This document shows positions 16,693 through 24,014 of a DNA stretch of 32,657 nucleotides, in pieces; within the stretch, counting starts at the first letter, position 1; every line of letters begins with the position of its first letter. A program made the translations under genes and the position numbers. The stretch is from positions 1-32,657 of the forward strand of contig JAUVCD010000010.1 of assembly GCA_030590865.1 (NCBI GenBank), written 5' to 3'. The notes below the pieces were generated by a model. It saw only the letters and a program-made list of their open reading frames with translations. It ran no database searches and had not been told where the DNA came from. The stretch is from Myxococcales bacterium (GTDB lineage Bacteria > Myxococcota_A > Polyangia > Polyangiales > Polyangiaceae).

Positions 16693-19664
16693 GCGAGCGA
16701 GGCGCACAGATCGCCGCAGTCAGCGCGGTCACGCCACTTGGAGCGACCGCCTTGCAGAGCGCCATGGCGGTGCGGGCACGCAAGCTCGAGCCCCAGTCCT
16801 GCAACGTGATCGACAAGCGTGGACGCCCTGTCGGCCTATGCGCCATCGATGGCGTCCCGGAGAGCCTGCATGGCTACGAGCGCCACGTTCGGCTGGCCGT
16901 CCGGGCCCTTTCGGGGCTTCCGTTTCTGCCTGACGAGGTGCCCCTATGCGTGGCCCTGCCTGAGAGCGGGCGCCCGGATGACGACCCGCGCTATGCCAGA
17001 TCCTTCACCACCGACGTGGCGACTGAGAGTGGCGTGGAGGTGAACCTCCCCGCGTGTCAGGTATTTCGAGCCGGACACGCCGGTGCGGCCCTCGCTTTCG
17101 CCAAAGGCCTGGAGCTGCTCGAGTCGGGCGAAGAGGCGGTGCTGGTGGGCGCCGTGGACAGCTACGTTCATCCCGAGGTGCTGAGCTGGCTCGACGAGGG
17201 GTTCCGCCTCCACAGCTTGGAGACCGAAAATGGCTTCGTGCCCGGCGAGGGCGCGGCGTTCTGCCTCTTGCTCCGTGGCTCGATGAGTGCACAGCAGCGC
17301 GAGGACAGCGGCTGGCCCGAGCCGCGGGCACGCCTCGTGGCAGCCACGAGCGGCCTGGAAACCACCGTGCTGGAGGGTCATCCCAACATCGCCACGACCA
17401 TGACCGCGCTGCTGCGCGCGGAGGCGGAGGAGCGAGGCCCCATCCCCTGGGTGCTCAGCGATGTCAGCAGTGAGCGCCACCGGATCAACGAGTGGAGCTT
17501 GTGCAGCATGCGCGAAGTGCTCGACGAGGGTTTGGAGCACACCCGTCCGGTGCGCGAGTTGGGCGATTTGGGCGCGGCCTCGGGCGCCGTGCTGCTAGCG
17601 CTGGCGGTAGAGCTGCTGGACGCAGGCGCTGCACCCGCCTCACGCGCCGTTGTAGCGCTGCACAGCGAAGGCGCCGAACGGGGCCTGTTGGTGATCACCA
17701 GCGCGCAGGACGATGCCGCCAGGGCGAAGAGCGAAGCAGGAGCCAATGCCTCCACGCCCGGTCGCCGTTCCGCTGCAGACTGGGGGGCTGCTCCAGGCGG
17801 GGCTGGCAACCTATTGGTGGCCCGGCTGGAGGGATTGGCCGACACCCTCCAGGAGCTGTTCCTCTCCCTGGAGGCCGAGCAAAGTTACCGGCTGTCCCGT
17901 GCGGCGCCTGAGGTGAAACACGCTGCGGTAGCGCTGGCCGCGCTTGATGAAAAGGCTGGGTCTCTTGGCATCGAAGCCTACGAGCGCGTGGCGCCAAGCC
18001 AGAGTCACCTGGAGACTGCCCTGGCGATTCTGCGCCAGGCCGGCGACGCCGAACGGTACACCAGCGCCCTGCAGGACGCGCTGTCCCGGGTCGCCCGTGC
18101 GCGCAGCTGGCTTCTCAATGAGGCTCCCCGGGACGATGGCCATAAGGGCAATGGCGCTGCGCGGCGCTTCCAGGCCAGCAGGGACATGCCGCGGCGCTTC
18201 CCGCTGGTCGGTGATCTGCTCGACCATGCCGCCGTTCCAAAACCCAAACCGGCGCCCCTCGGCCCAGGCCTGATCGCCTTGCGCCGCCCCCGGCGCCCCA
18301 AGCCACCGCGAGTGCGGCCGAACGCGCGCCAGCGTCTTCTGCGCAGCTGCATGGAAGAGATTGGGGTGCTTGGTAACTTGCTCCTGAACCGAGACGATGA
18401 CGTCTTCACGCCTGGAGCACAGCGCTTTGAGCAGCGACTGCTGCACAACCTCGACGCCCTGGCGAGCCTCGACCAGCGCTGGAGCAGCGAGCACGGTAGC
18501 CCGGTGCTTCAACAGGTACTCGATCACACGGCCGACGCTTTCACCGCCGACCCGTTTCGAGCCTTCACCCGCGCCTTCGTGCTCGCGAGCAGCGAGGGCG
18601 AGCAAGGCCTGCGCGCCGCCCTCTTGTCGTTGCGCCACGGGGACCCATCGACCTTGCCCGCCCAAGTTTTTGGGCTCGTCTTGGCGGCCGGTGACGGGAT
18701 CCGCGCCGCGATGGATCAGCTGGCTGAATCGGACGACCCAGCCATGGTGACCTTTGCGCTGGACGTGATGATCGGTCGGGGTGAGCGAGACATCACCGTG
18801 GCTTTGCCGCTGCTCGACCATGTCGACGACTCGGTGCGCACCCGTGCGCTACGCGCCATGGCCCACCACAGCGATCGCGCGGCCGGTCGCGCAGCCTTGG
18901 TGCGAGCATTCTTCCGGGAAGTCGAGGACGTGCCCCGGGTGGCGTGCATCGAGAGCCAGTTGCTGCTCGGAGATCGAGACGCCATCGAACGCGCCCGGGT
19001 GCTGCTCGAGAACCACCGCTCGATGACTGAACCGCTCACTCCCAAGGCGCGGCTCGCGACCATTCGCATGTTGGGGTTGGTAGGAGAGACCCGCGACGCC
19101 GAGAGGCTGGCGACGGACTTCGACGGCTCTGCCACCGAGGCCAGGGCGCTCGGCTTTCATGGCCACATCGCGGCGGTGCCACCCTTGTTGGAAGCCCTTG
19201 GGTGCCTCGACGATGACGGCAGCCACGCACGCCGCTGCCACATTCGCGCGCTGAGGGATGCCTTGCGACGCATCCTGGGCGCCGGACCCGAGAGCGCCGC
19301 TGAGACCGAGCAGCCACCGCCGGACAACCTGGAGCTCGCCATCGATACACTGCTCGATGGCCTCAAGGAAGACGACGAATGGGTCCCGGTGCAGGTCTCG
19401 GCCTGGCGCAGCTGGTGGCACGATCACGCCGAGGACTTCGACGAGAGAGTCCGCTACCGCCACGGCCTCCCCTACTGGGCCAGTCACACCGTCAGAGAGC
19501 TACGCCACCCAGGCGTCGCCCACGGGATCCGCCGCTGGCTCGCGCTGGAGCTCGGCTTCCTGGTCGCAGAGCCGCCGCTGCCCATCGACGACTGGCAAGT
19601 GCGGCAGCATGGGCGACTGGACGATCTGATGAAGCGGTTGCCCAACGGAAGAGCCAAGCCATGA
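16689..19664 (+). CDS. Ketoacyl-synthase-like (apparently inactive) domain fused to TIGR02270-like helical-repeat region
   Basis: 991 residues. Residues ~7-340 follow the thiolase/ketoacyl-synthase fold: IAAVSAVTPLGATALQSAMA at the N-terminus, AGHAGAALAFAKGLELLESG with VLVGAVDSYVHPEVL near 128-165, ENGFVPGEGAAFCLLL near 180-196 and LGDLGAASGAVLLALAVELL near 291-310. By eye, the nucleophile Cys position is His130 (nearest Cys is 123), the first catalytic His is Asp258 and the second is Asp293, so it looks like a pseudoenzyme. A linker follows, then a Pro/Arg-rich segment at ~500-545. Residues ~545-991 are helical, with repeated HEAT-like units (LPLLDHVDDSVRTRALRAMA) and end with RYRHGLPYWASHTVRELRHP and a ...DWQVRQHGRLDDLM tail, resembling TIGR02270 proteins found beside T6SS genes. 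Cytoplasmic scaffold is inferred. ATGA overlaps join it to both neighbours. Confidence 0.85.
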   Translation: MSERGAQIAAVSAVTPLGATALQSAMAVRARKLEPQSCNVIDKRGRPVGLCAIDGVPESLHGYERHVRLAVRALSGLPFLPDEVPLCVALPESGRPDDDPRYARSFTTDVATESGVEVNLPACQVFRAGHAGAALAFAKGLELLESGEEAVLVGAVDSYVHPEVLSWLDEGFRLHSLETENGFVPGEGAAFCLLLRGSMSAQQREDSGWPEPRARLVAATSGLETTVLEGHPNIATTMTALLRAEAEERGPIPWVLSDVSSERHRINEWSLCSMREVLDEGLEHTRPVRELGDLGAASGAVLLALAVELLDAGAAPASRAVVALHSEGAERGLLVITSAQDDAARAKSEAGANASTPGRRSAADWGAAPGGAGNLLVARLEGLADTLQELFLSLEAEQSYRLSRAAPEVKHAAVALAALDEKAGSLGIEAYERVAPSQSHLETALAILRQAGDAERYTSALQDALSRVARARSWLLNEAPRDDGHKGNGAARRFQASRDMPRRFPLVGDLLDHAAVPKPKPAPLGPGLIALRRPRRPKPPRVRPNARQRLLRSCMEEIGVLGNLLLNRDDDVFTPGAQRFEQRLLHNLDALASLDQRWSSEHGSPVLQQVLDHTADAFTADPFRAFTRAFVLASSEGEQGLRAALLSLRHGDPSTLPAQVFGLVLAAGDGIRAAMDQLAESDDPAMVTFALDVMIGRGERDITVALPLLDHVDDSVRTRALRAMAHHSDRAAGRAALVRAFFREVEDVPRVACIESQLLLGDRDAIERARVLLENHRSMTEPLTPKARLATIRMLGLVGETRDAERLATDFDGSATEARALGFHGHIAAVPPLLEALGCLDDDGSHARRCHIRALRDALRRILGAGPESAAETEQPPPDNLELAIDTLLDGLKEDDEWVPVQVSAWRSWWHDHAEDFDERVRYRHGLPYWASHTVRELRHPGVAHGIRRWLALELGFLVAEPPLPIDDWQVRQHGRLDDLMKRLPNGRAKP

Positions 19665-20590
19665 GCCAAGACACGCAGAGCAAGATTCAATCCTTGATCG
19701 ACGACAACCGCGTGGTGCTGTTCATGAAGGGCACCCGCGCCTTCCCGCAGTGCGGGTTCTCGGCCCGCGCGGTAGAGCTGCTCAGCGTCTGCGGTGCCGG
19801 CGAATTCAAAGACGTGAACGTGCTGCTCGATACGGATATCCGCCAGGGCATCAAGGAGTTCTCCAACTGGCCCACGATCCCGCAGTGCTACATTGATGGG
19901 GCCTTCGTGGGAAACAGCGATGTCCTGTTCGAGATGGTCGAGACCGGTGAGCTGCAGAAGCTCTTGGGCGGGGAGATGGATCCCCTCACGAAGAAAGCGC
20001 CTGAGATCACCCTCACCAAAGCGGCCCGAGAGGCCTTCGCTGGCGCGATGATAGATGCCGGTGACGAGGTGCTCCGCTTCGAGGTGAGCCCAGATTTCGT
20101 GCCAGAGCTCAGGCTCGGTTCGAAGCAGCTAGGCGACCACGTCGTCGAGCAGGGTGCGCTCCACATCCACGTATCGACCGACTCGGCAGCAAGGGCCGAT
20201 GGAACCCAGATCGACTACCTGGAGGGCCCGGAGGGCTTGGGCTTCCGCATCGATAACCCCAATGCACCCAAGGAGCCCAAAGAGATCTCGCCTTACAAGC
20301 TGAAGGCATGGCTCGACGAGGGCGAGCCCCTCCAGCTCTACGATCTCCGCAGCGCAGAGGAGCGCGCACAGGCCAGCCTGGCCCAGGCGAGGCCCTTCGA
20401 CGAGACGGCACGGCGTGAGCTAGAGCACCTGCCCAAAGACACCCGGGTGGTCTTCTTCTGCCACCATGGCGCCGACTCACGACGTGGCGCCATCCAGTGG
20501 ATGGGTGATGGCTACACCAACATCCATGTGCTGCTCGGAGGGATCGACACCTGGTCGCAACAAGTCGATCCGTCCGTGCCGCGGTACTGA
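19661..20590 (+). CDS. Monothiol glutaredoxin / A-type-carrier-like / rhodanese fusion
   Basis: 309 residues; the ATG at 19661 overlaps the previous stop, with GGAAGAG upstream. Domain 1 (about 1-105) is a Grx4-type monothiol glutaredoxin: KGTRAFPQCGFSARAV with active Cys31, and WPTIPQCYIDGAFVGNSD, the glutathione-binding part. Such proteins bind and transfer [2Fe-2S] clusters with glutathione. Domain 2 (about 112-205), from ITLTKAAREAF to TQIDYLEGPEGLGFRIDNPN, follows the IscA/HesB A-type pattern but contains no Cys, so it cannot bind a cluster in the usual way. Domain 3 (about 210-309) is a rhodanese with LYDLRSAEE and the loop FFCHHGADSRRGA (Cys267). The three-domain order fits known Grx-type fusions. 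What is odd is the setting: it is the last gene of a VgrG unit and is translationally coupled. Housekeeping in Fe-S metabolism is possible. Confidence 0.9.
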   Translation: MSQDTQSKIQSLIDDNRVVLFMKGTRAFPQCGFSARAVELLSVCGAGEFKDVNVLLDTDIRQGIKEFSNWPTIPQCYIDGAFVGNSDVLFEMVETGELQKLLGGEMDPLTKKAPEITLTKAAREAFAGAMIDAGDEVLRFEVSPDFVPELRLGSKQLGDHVVEQGALHIHVSTDSAARADGTQIDYLEGPEGLGFRIDNPNAPKEPKEISPYKLKAWLDEGEPLQLYDLRSAEERAQASLAQARPFDETARRELEHLPKDTRVVFFCHHGADSRRGAIQWMGDGYTNIHVLLGGIDTWSQQVDPSVPRY

Positions 20591-20606
20591 GCACCGGAGC
20601 ATGCTC
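20589..20606 (+). terminator. Possible weak hairpin after the ten-gene unit
   Basis: GAGCA (20589-20593) pairs with TGCTC (20602-20606) across eight bases, and GAGCATGCTC (20597-20606) is itself a palindrome. It starts within the stop codon of the glutaredoxin fusion gene. There is no T tract, so intrinsic termination is doubtful. Confidence 0.25.
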
Positions 20607-20667
20607 GGCAGGGATAATCGCCTCGATGGCACGGATCACGACGCAGGCCGCTAGCGAGAGGGTGTCG

Positions 20668-21972
20668 ATGCTGTTGGTAGAACATTGGAGAATAGAATTG
20701 ATGGGCGCAGCGCTCGTCATCGCGGGCCTCGCCGCCTCGACTGTCGGAGCTTGCGGTGCCCGTTCGGAGCTGCCGATTCCTAGGCCTCCGGTGGATCCTG
20801 CTACCTGCGACGAGAATTTCTCGGCCACCGCCGAGCCTGTCACCCTCGTCGTCTTCATGGTGTTCGACACCTCGGGATCGATGGCGGAAGAGACCGCGGC
20901 AGGGAACACCAAGTGGGACGCCGTCACCGAGGCGATGGCCGCCTTTCTGCTCGATCCAGAAGCTGCGGCGCTCCGCGTGGCGCTCAGCTTCTTCCCCAAG
21001 CACGACCTGATGGTGCCGGCCTATTGCCAAGGCGGCTGGGGCTGCGAGCCGACCTCCGCCTGCGTGCCCTACGGCATCTGTGAACCGCTGGGCGGTGGAC
21101 TGTGCACCCAGAGCTCCCAGTGCCCCGACCAGGGCGATCAATGCGAGCTGATGGGCTACTGCAGCGGCACCGGCGATCCCTGCGACCCGACCGAGGTGGA
21201 TTGCGAAGACGGCGCCTGCACCAGCGTGGGCTACTGCAGCAACTACACGCTGTGCGACACCAAGGACTACCTCATCCCTGCGCTCGGCACGCTGCCCGAC
21301 GACGCACAGTGGGCCTTGACCGCCATCACCACCGCAAATATCGATGGCTTCACCCCGACGCTGCCGGCCTTCGCTGGCGCGGTGAGCTCAGCCACGGCGT
21401 GGCGCGAGAACCACGACAAGGATGAGGTCGTGGTCGTCCTGGCCACCGACGGTGTGCCCACCCTCTGCGACCCTGCCCTGCAGTCCGGCGGCCTACCGGC
21501 CGCGATCGACAACCTCGACGCCGTGGCCGCCGACGGCCTGGACACGGGGGTGCGGAGCTTCGTCATCGGCGTCTTCGCTCCCCCCGAAGAGGCCGCTGCC
21601 ACCGTTTACCTGGACCAAATTGCTGACGCCGGTGGGACCGGCTCGGCCTTCATCGTCAGCACCGAGCAGGACGTCGCCGCCCTCTTACTCGAGGCCTTCA
21701 ACGCAGTGCGGGACGTCGCTATCTGCGAGTACCAGATCCCTCCTGAAGGCATGGACTTCGATCTGACCCGCTTCCGCGTCACCATCACCACCATCGGCGG
21801 CACGGCGATCGAGCTCGAGCGGCACGGCTCCGCGGCCGAGTGTGATCCGGTCACCGGCGGGTTCTACTATGACCACGACCCCAGCGGGCCGACGCCAGCC
21901 ACCCGCATCATCCTCTGTCCAGCAAGCTGCGCGCTCGAACCGATGGCGCTCCAGGTCGCCTGCATCCCCTGA
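20668..21972 (+). CDS. VWA-domain lipoprotein
   Basis: 434 residues from an ATG at 20668 preceded by GAGAGG; an alternative ATG at 20701 also gives a signal peptide but one without a positive charge. The signal ends in STVGAC, an acceptable lipobox, so the protein is probably lipid-anchored. A von Willebrand factor A domain begins near residue 60: the metal-site motif DTSGSM at Asp67-, LRVALSFFPK, and VVVVLATDGVPT carrying the second metal ligand region. Between them is a Cys-rich insertion of about 80 residues (QGGWGCEPTSACVPYGIC and onward), typical of Myxococcota surface VWA proteins and probably disulfide-bonded. The C-terminal part after ~350 is beta-rich with three more Cys (CPASCALEPMALQVAC). 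VWA domains bind partners through a divalent metal; the partner here is unknown. Monocistronic and convergent with the transglutaminase-like gene. Confidence 0.85.
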   Translation: MLLVEHWRIELMGAALVIAGLAASTVGACGARSELPIPRPPVDPATCDENFSATAEPVTLVVFMVFDTSGSMAEETAAGNTKWDAVTEAMAAFLLDPEAAALRVALSFFPKHDLMVPAYCQGGWGCEPTSACVPYGICEPLGGGLCTQSSQCPDQGDQCELMGYCSGTGDPCDPTEVDCEDGACTSVGYCSNYTLCDTKDYLIPALGTLPDDAQWALTAITTANIDGFTPTLPAFAGAVSSATAWRENHDKDEVVVVLATDGVPTLCDPALQSGGLPAAIDNLDAVAADGLDTGVRSFVIGVFAPPEEAAATVYLDQIADAGGTGSAFIVSTEQDVAALLLEAFNAVRDVAICEYQIPPEGMDFDLTRFRVTITTIGGTAIELERHGSAAECDPVTGGFYYDHDPSGPTPATRIILCPASCALEPMALQVACIP

Positions 21973-22025
21973 GTCATCCGGGCGACTTCTCTCAATGTTG
22001 GCGGAGAGCCCCCTCCAAATAGCTA

Positions 22026-22059
22026 GATGGCGTCCGCTCAGGAACAAGCGGACGCCATC
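22026..22059. terminator. Strong hairpin between convergent genes
   Basis: GATGGCGTCCGCT (22026-22038) and AGCGGACGCCATC (22047-22059) form a perfect 13-bp stem with an 8-base loop. It lies 54 bases after the VWA gene stop and 60 bases from the end of the minus-strand transglutaminase-like gene, so it can serve both as a bidirectional terminator. On the minus strand the stem is followed by a modestly T-rich CTAGCTATTTGG; there is no T run on the plus strand. Confidence 0.75.
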
Positions 22060-22118
22060 CGGGCAGGCTCACGCGGTCAATCTCGGGGCCGCGGCCTGCA
22101 GGGAATCGAGGACTCTTC

Positions 22119-23672
22119 TCAGAGGGCGCAGTCCACGGCCAGGATCGTGTCGCCCTTGGGAGTGGTGACCTCTCTTGCCTCGTCCGCGTTGAGCGAGCAC
22201 TCGAGGATCCTCTTGATCGCGGTGTAGTTGACCTCGCTGGAGTCGGTCAGCTCGCCCTGGGGTGCCCACAAGAAATCCGGGGCGGGGCTGCCGCCGTAGT
22301 AGGAAGGACTGATCGCCCACTCGCCGCCGATCACGTAGCCCGCTCGGTCGATCTCGAGGGTGTAGCGGTATTCCTTGCTGGTGATTCGCGAGCCGTTGGT
22401 TTCGTCGTAGTCGACGTAGGGCCCCTTCTCCAAGGCGTAGTGGACCTTGGTGGTGACGGTGGCGACCTGCACGGTGCCCTCGGCGCGGAAGTCCTTCAAC
22501 GGATCGTCGATATCGGCAATGTCCTCAACCGATTCAATGGTGCTCTCGAACCCGTAGGCCGGCTGGTTCCAGACGGCATCTTCCCGAGTCACGTCCATCA
22601 CGAAGCTGCGCTTCTCTTCAGCAGTATTCCGGTCGGAAAGGTAATGCACCAATACGAGGTGGAAGGACCCGGCGTTGGTGTCGCGGCACTCCTTGTTGTA
22701 GACGAAGATGCGCTCGCTCTCGACTTGCTGGCTCCGGTAGTCGGGGATGGAAGCATAGGTCTTGACGATGAACGCGCCCTCTGGCTTCTCGGCGACGGCG
22801 GTGGCCTGAAGGACCTTCTCCTCCTCCGACTCGAGGGACTCGGAATAGGTCAACAAGTGAGCGCGACCCCAGAAGTTCCGCTTGATGTAAATCGTCGCGG
22901 CGGTTTCGGTGTTGGCTTCCTTGGGTAGCTCAGCGGTCGGCTCATAGACCGTGCCGTCGACGATGCGCCCCTGCTCGTCCTTGATGATGGTGCGTGCATT
23001 GCACCGAGTGCCCATGAAGGCGGTTCCTTCGGACATAGAATTGGACGCGTAGGCCTTGGTCACCAGACCACGAATATCGCCTTCGGTGAACAGCACCTGC
23101 CGGCCGTTGATATCGGCCACCACGCTGGCTGCAGGGGCTTGCTCGAGGTAGGCGGCCGGGGCCCAGCCGTGGCAATGGCCCATCCAGCTCCAGTCGTGCT
23201 CGTAGTCTTGGTATCCGTCGTAGACGGTCCAGCCCTCTTTGGTCATGGAGAAGCTGTCGTCACCCATGAGGACGTCGTACTTCTCGGCGGGGGACAATGC
23301 CCAGGTCGGTTCCCAGGGCTGCTGCTCCTCGGTCGGTTCAGCGGCGAGGGCAGCTTGCGCAGATTCCAGCTGGGCGTCGAAGGTCCCGAAGCCCTCGTCG
23401 GAAATCCAGCGGTCTGAGAGGCCCTTCTCACTGAGCGGCCAGTAGCTGTCTGCCCACGGCTTCTCCGTCAGGAACCCCTTCAGCGCCGCTTCCTCTTGGA
23501 GCTCGCCGATCTTCAGGCTCTCGACTCCAAAGGTGTCAGGCGCATTCGCCTGGTCCCAGGTCTCGTTCTGCTCGTCGCTGCCAATATTGTCGATGCAGCC
23601 GGCGGCCATGACCATGGAGAGGCTGGCGACGATGGGCAGGAGGCTTCGGCGGGTCTTGAGTTCTCGTGACAT
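22119..23672 (-). CDS. Transglutaminase-elicitor-like lipoprotein
   Basis: 517 residues. The ATG at 23670-23672 is chosen because MSRELKTRRSLLPIVASLSM leads to a lipobox MAAGC (Cys26) and GGAG precedes it. After a linker, the catalytic-type motif GHCHGWAPAAYLE (Cys167) appears, followed by a 'GTRCNA' element, CRDTNAGSFHLVLVHYLSD (His338) and SFVMDVTREDAVWNQPAYGF (Asp360), matching the pattern of the TGase_elicitor family (PF16683, Phytophthora GP42-like). The later GYVIGGEWAIS and PDFLWAPQG also fit that family. It probably has a transglutaminase/cysteine-protease-like Cys-His-Asp triad, acting at the cell surface or outside on proteins or peptides. The substrate is unknown. It is a single gene on the minus strand with a candidate sigma-54 promoter upstream and a hairpin downstream. 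Confidence 0.87.
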   Translation of the reverse strand: MSRELKTRRSLLPIVASLSMVMAAGCIDNIGSDEQNETWDQANAPDTFGVESLKIGELQEEAALKGFLTEKPWADSYWPLSEKGLSDRWISDEGFGTFDAQLESAQAALAAEPTEEQQPWEPTWALSPAEKYDVLMGDDSFSMTKEGWTVYDGYQDYEHDWSWMGHCHGWAPAAYLEQAPAASVVADINGRQVLFTEGDIRGLVTKAYASNSMSEGTAFMGTRCNARTIIKDEQGRIVDGTVYEPTAELPKEANTETAATIYIKRNFWGRAHLLTYSESLESEEEKVLQATAVAEKPEGAFIVKTYASIPDYRSQQVESERIFVYNKECRDTNAGSFHLVLVHYLSDRNTAEEKRSFVMDVTREDAVWNQPAYGFESTIESVEDIADIDDPLKDFRAEGTVQVATVTTKVHYALEKGPYVDYDETNGSRITSKEYRYTLEIDRAGYVIGGEWAISPSYYGGSPAPDFLWAPQGELTDSSEVNYTAIKRILECSLNADEAREVTTPKGDTILAVDCAL

Positions 23673-23747
23673 GATGTGCAGCTCCGTGGTGAACGATGGG
23701 CGCGTGGGTGGGTTGGTGTGTGCAAAAGTAAGTAACTGTGGGGTCGT

Positions 23748-23764
23748 ATGCAGAAATGGTGCCA
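23748..23764 (-). promoter_or_regulatory. Candidate sigma-54 (-24/-12) promoter
   Basis: On the minus strand the sequence TGGCAC, five bases, then CTGC followed by AT matches the consensus TGGCAC-N5-TTGC at nine of ten positions with correct GG-to-GC spacing. Transcription would start near 23738 and give a leader of about 65 bases to the transglutaminase-like gene's ATG. Sigma-54 promoters are common in myxobacterial regulation. No enhancer-binding protein gene is in the window. Confidence 0.5.
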
Positions 23765-23894
23765 ATCTTTCAGGTCGCTTGGTGACAGCTCCTGGCAGGC
23801 TCATCATTGGAGTTTCACATGCAAAAACAACATCTTGCATGGTTACAGGCACACCGACACCGTCACGAGACGGACCTGCGAATCGCTCTGAGTA

Positions 23895-23935
23895 GCCTGG
23901 TACTGATCCAGGCCTGGGCTCCTAGTGATCCAGGC
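23895..23935. repeat. Alternating GCCTGG / CCAGGC arms
   Basis: GCCTGG at 23895-23900 and 23912-23917 alternates with CCAGGC at 23908-23913 and 23930-23935, and GATCCAGGC occurs twice. Two mutually exclusive hairpins can form. It may be a terminator for the beta-helix gene or an operator upstream of the transglutaminase-like gene. Confidence 0.45.
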
Positions 23936-24014
23936 GCAGAGAAATGTCATGCGACGCTCGGCACGTCCTTCCAGCACCCGGCCCTGAGCGCAGCTCGATG
24001 ATCCCTGCCGAGCC

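Larger units (their letters stand above)
23673..24014. other. Intergenic region with promoter candidate and alternating inverted repeats
   Basis: These 342 bases lie between the end of the minus-strand beta-helix gene and the start of the minus-strand transglutaminase-like gene. They contain a -24/-12 type promoter candidate at 23748-23764 reading leftwards and a cluster of GCCTGG/CCAGGC arms at 23895-23935. Short open frames here have poor codon use and no family resemblance, so I see no gene. Confidence 0.6.
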
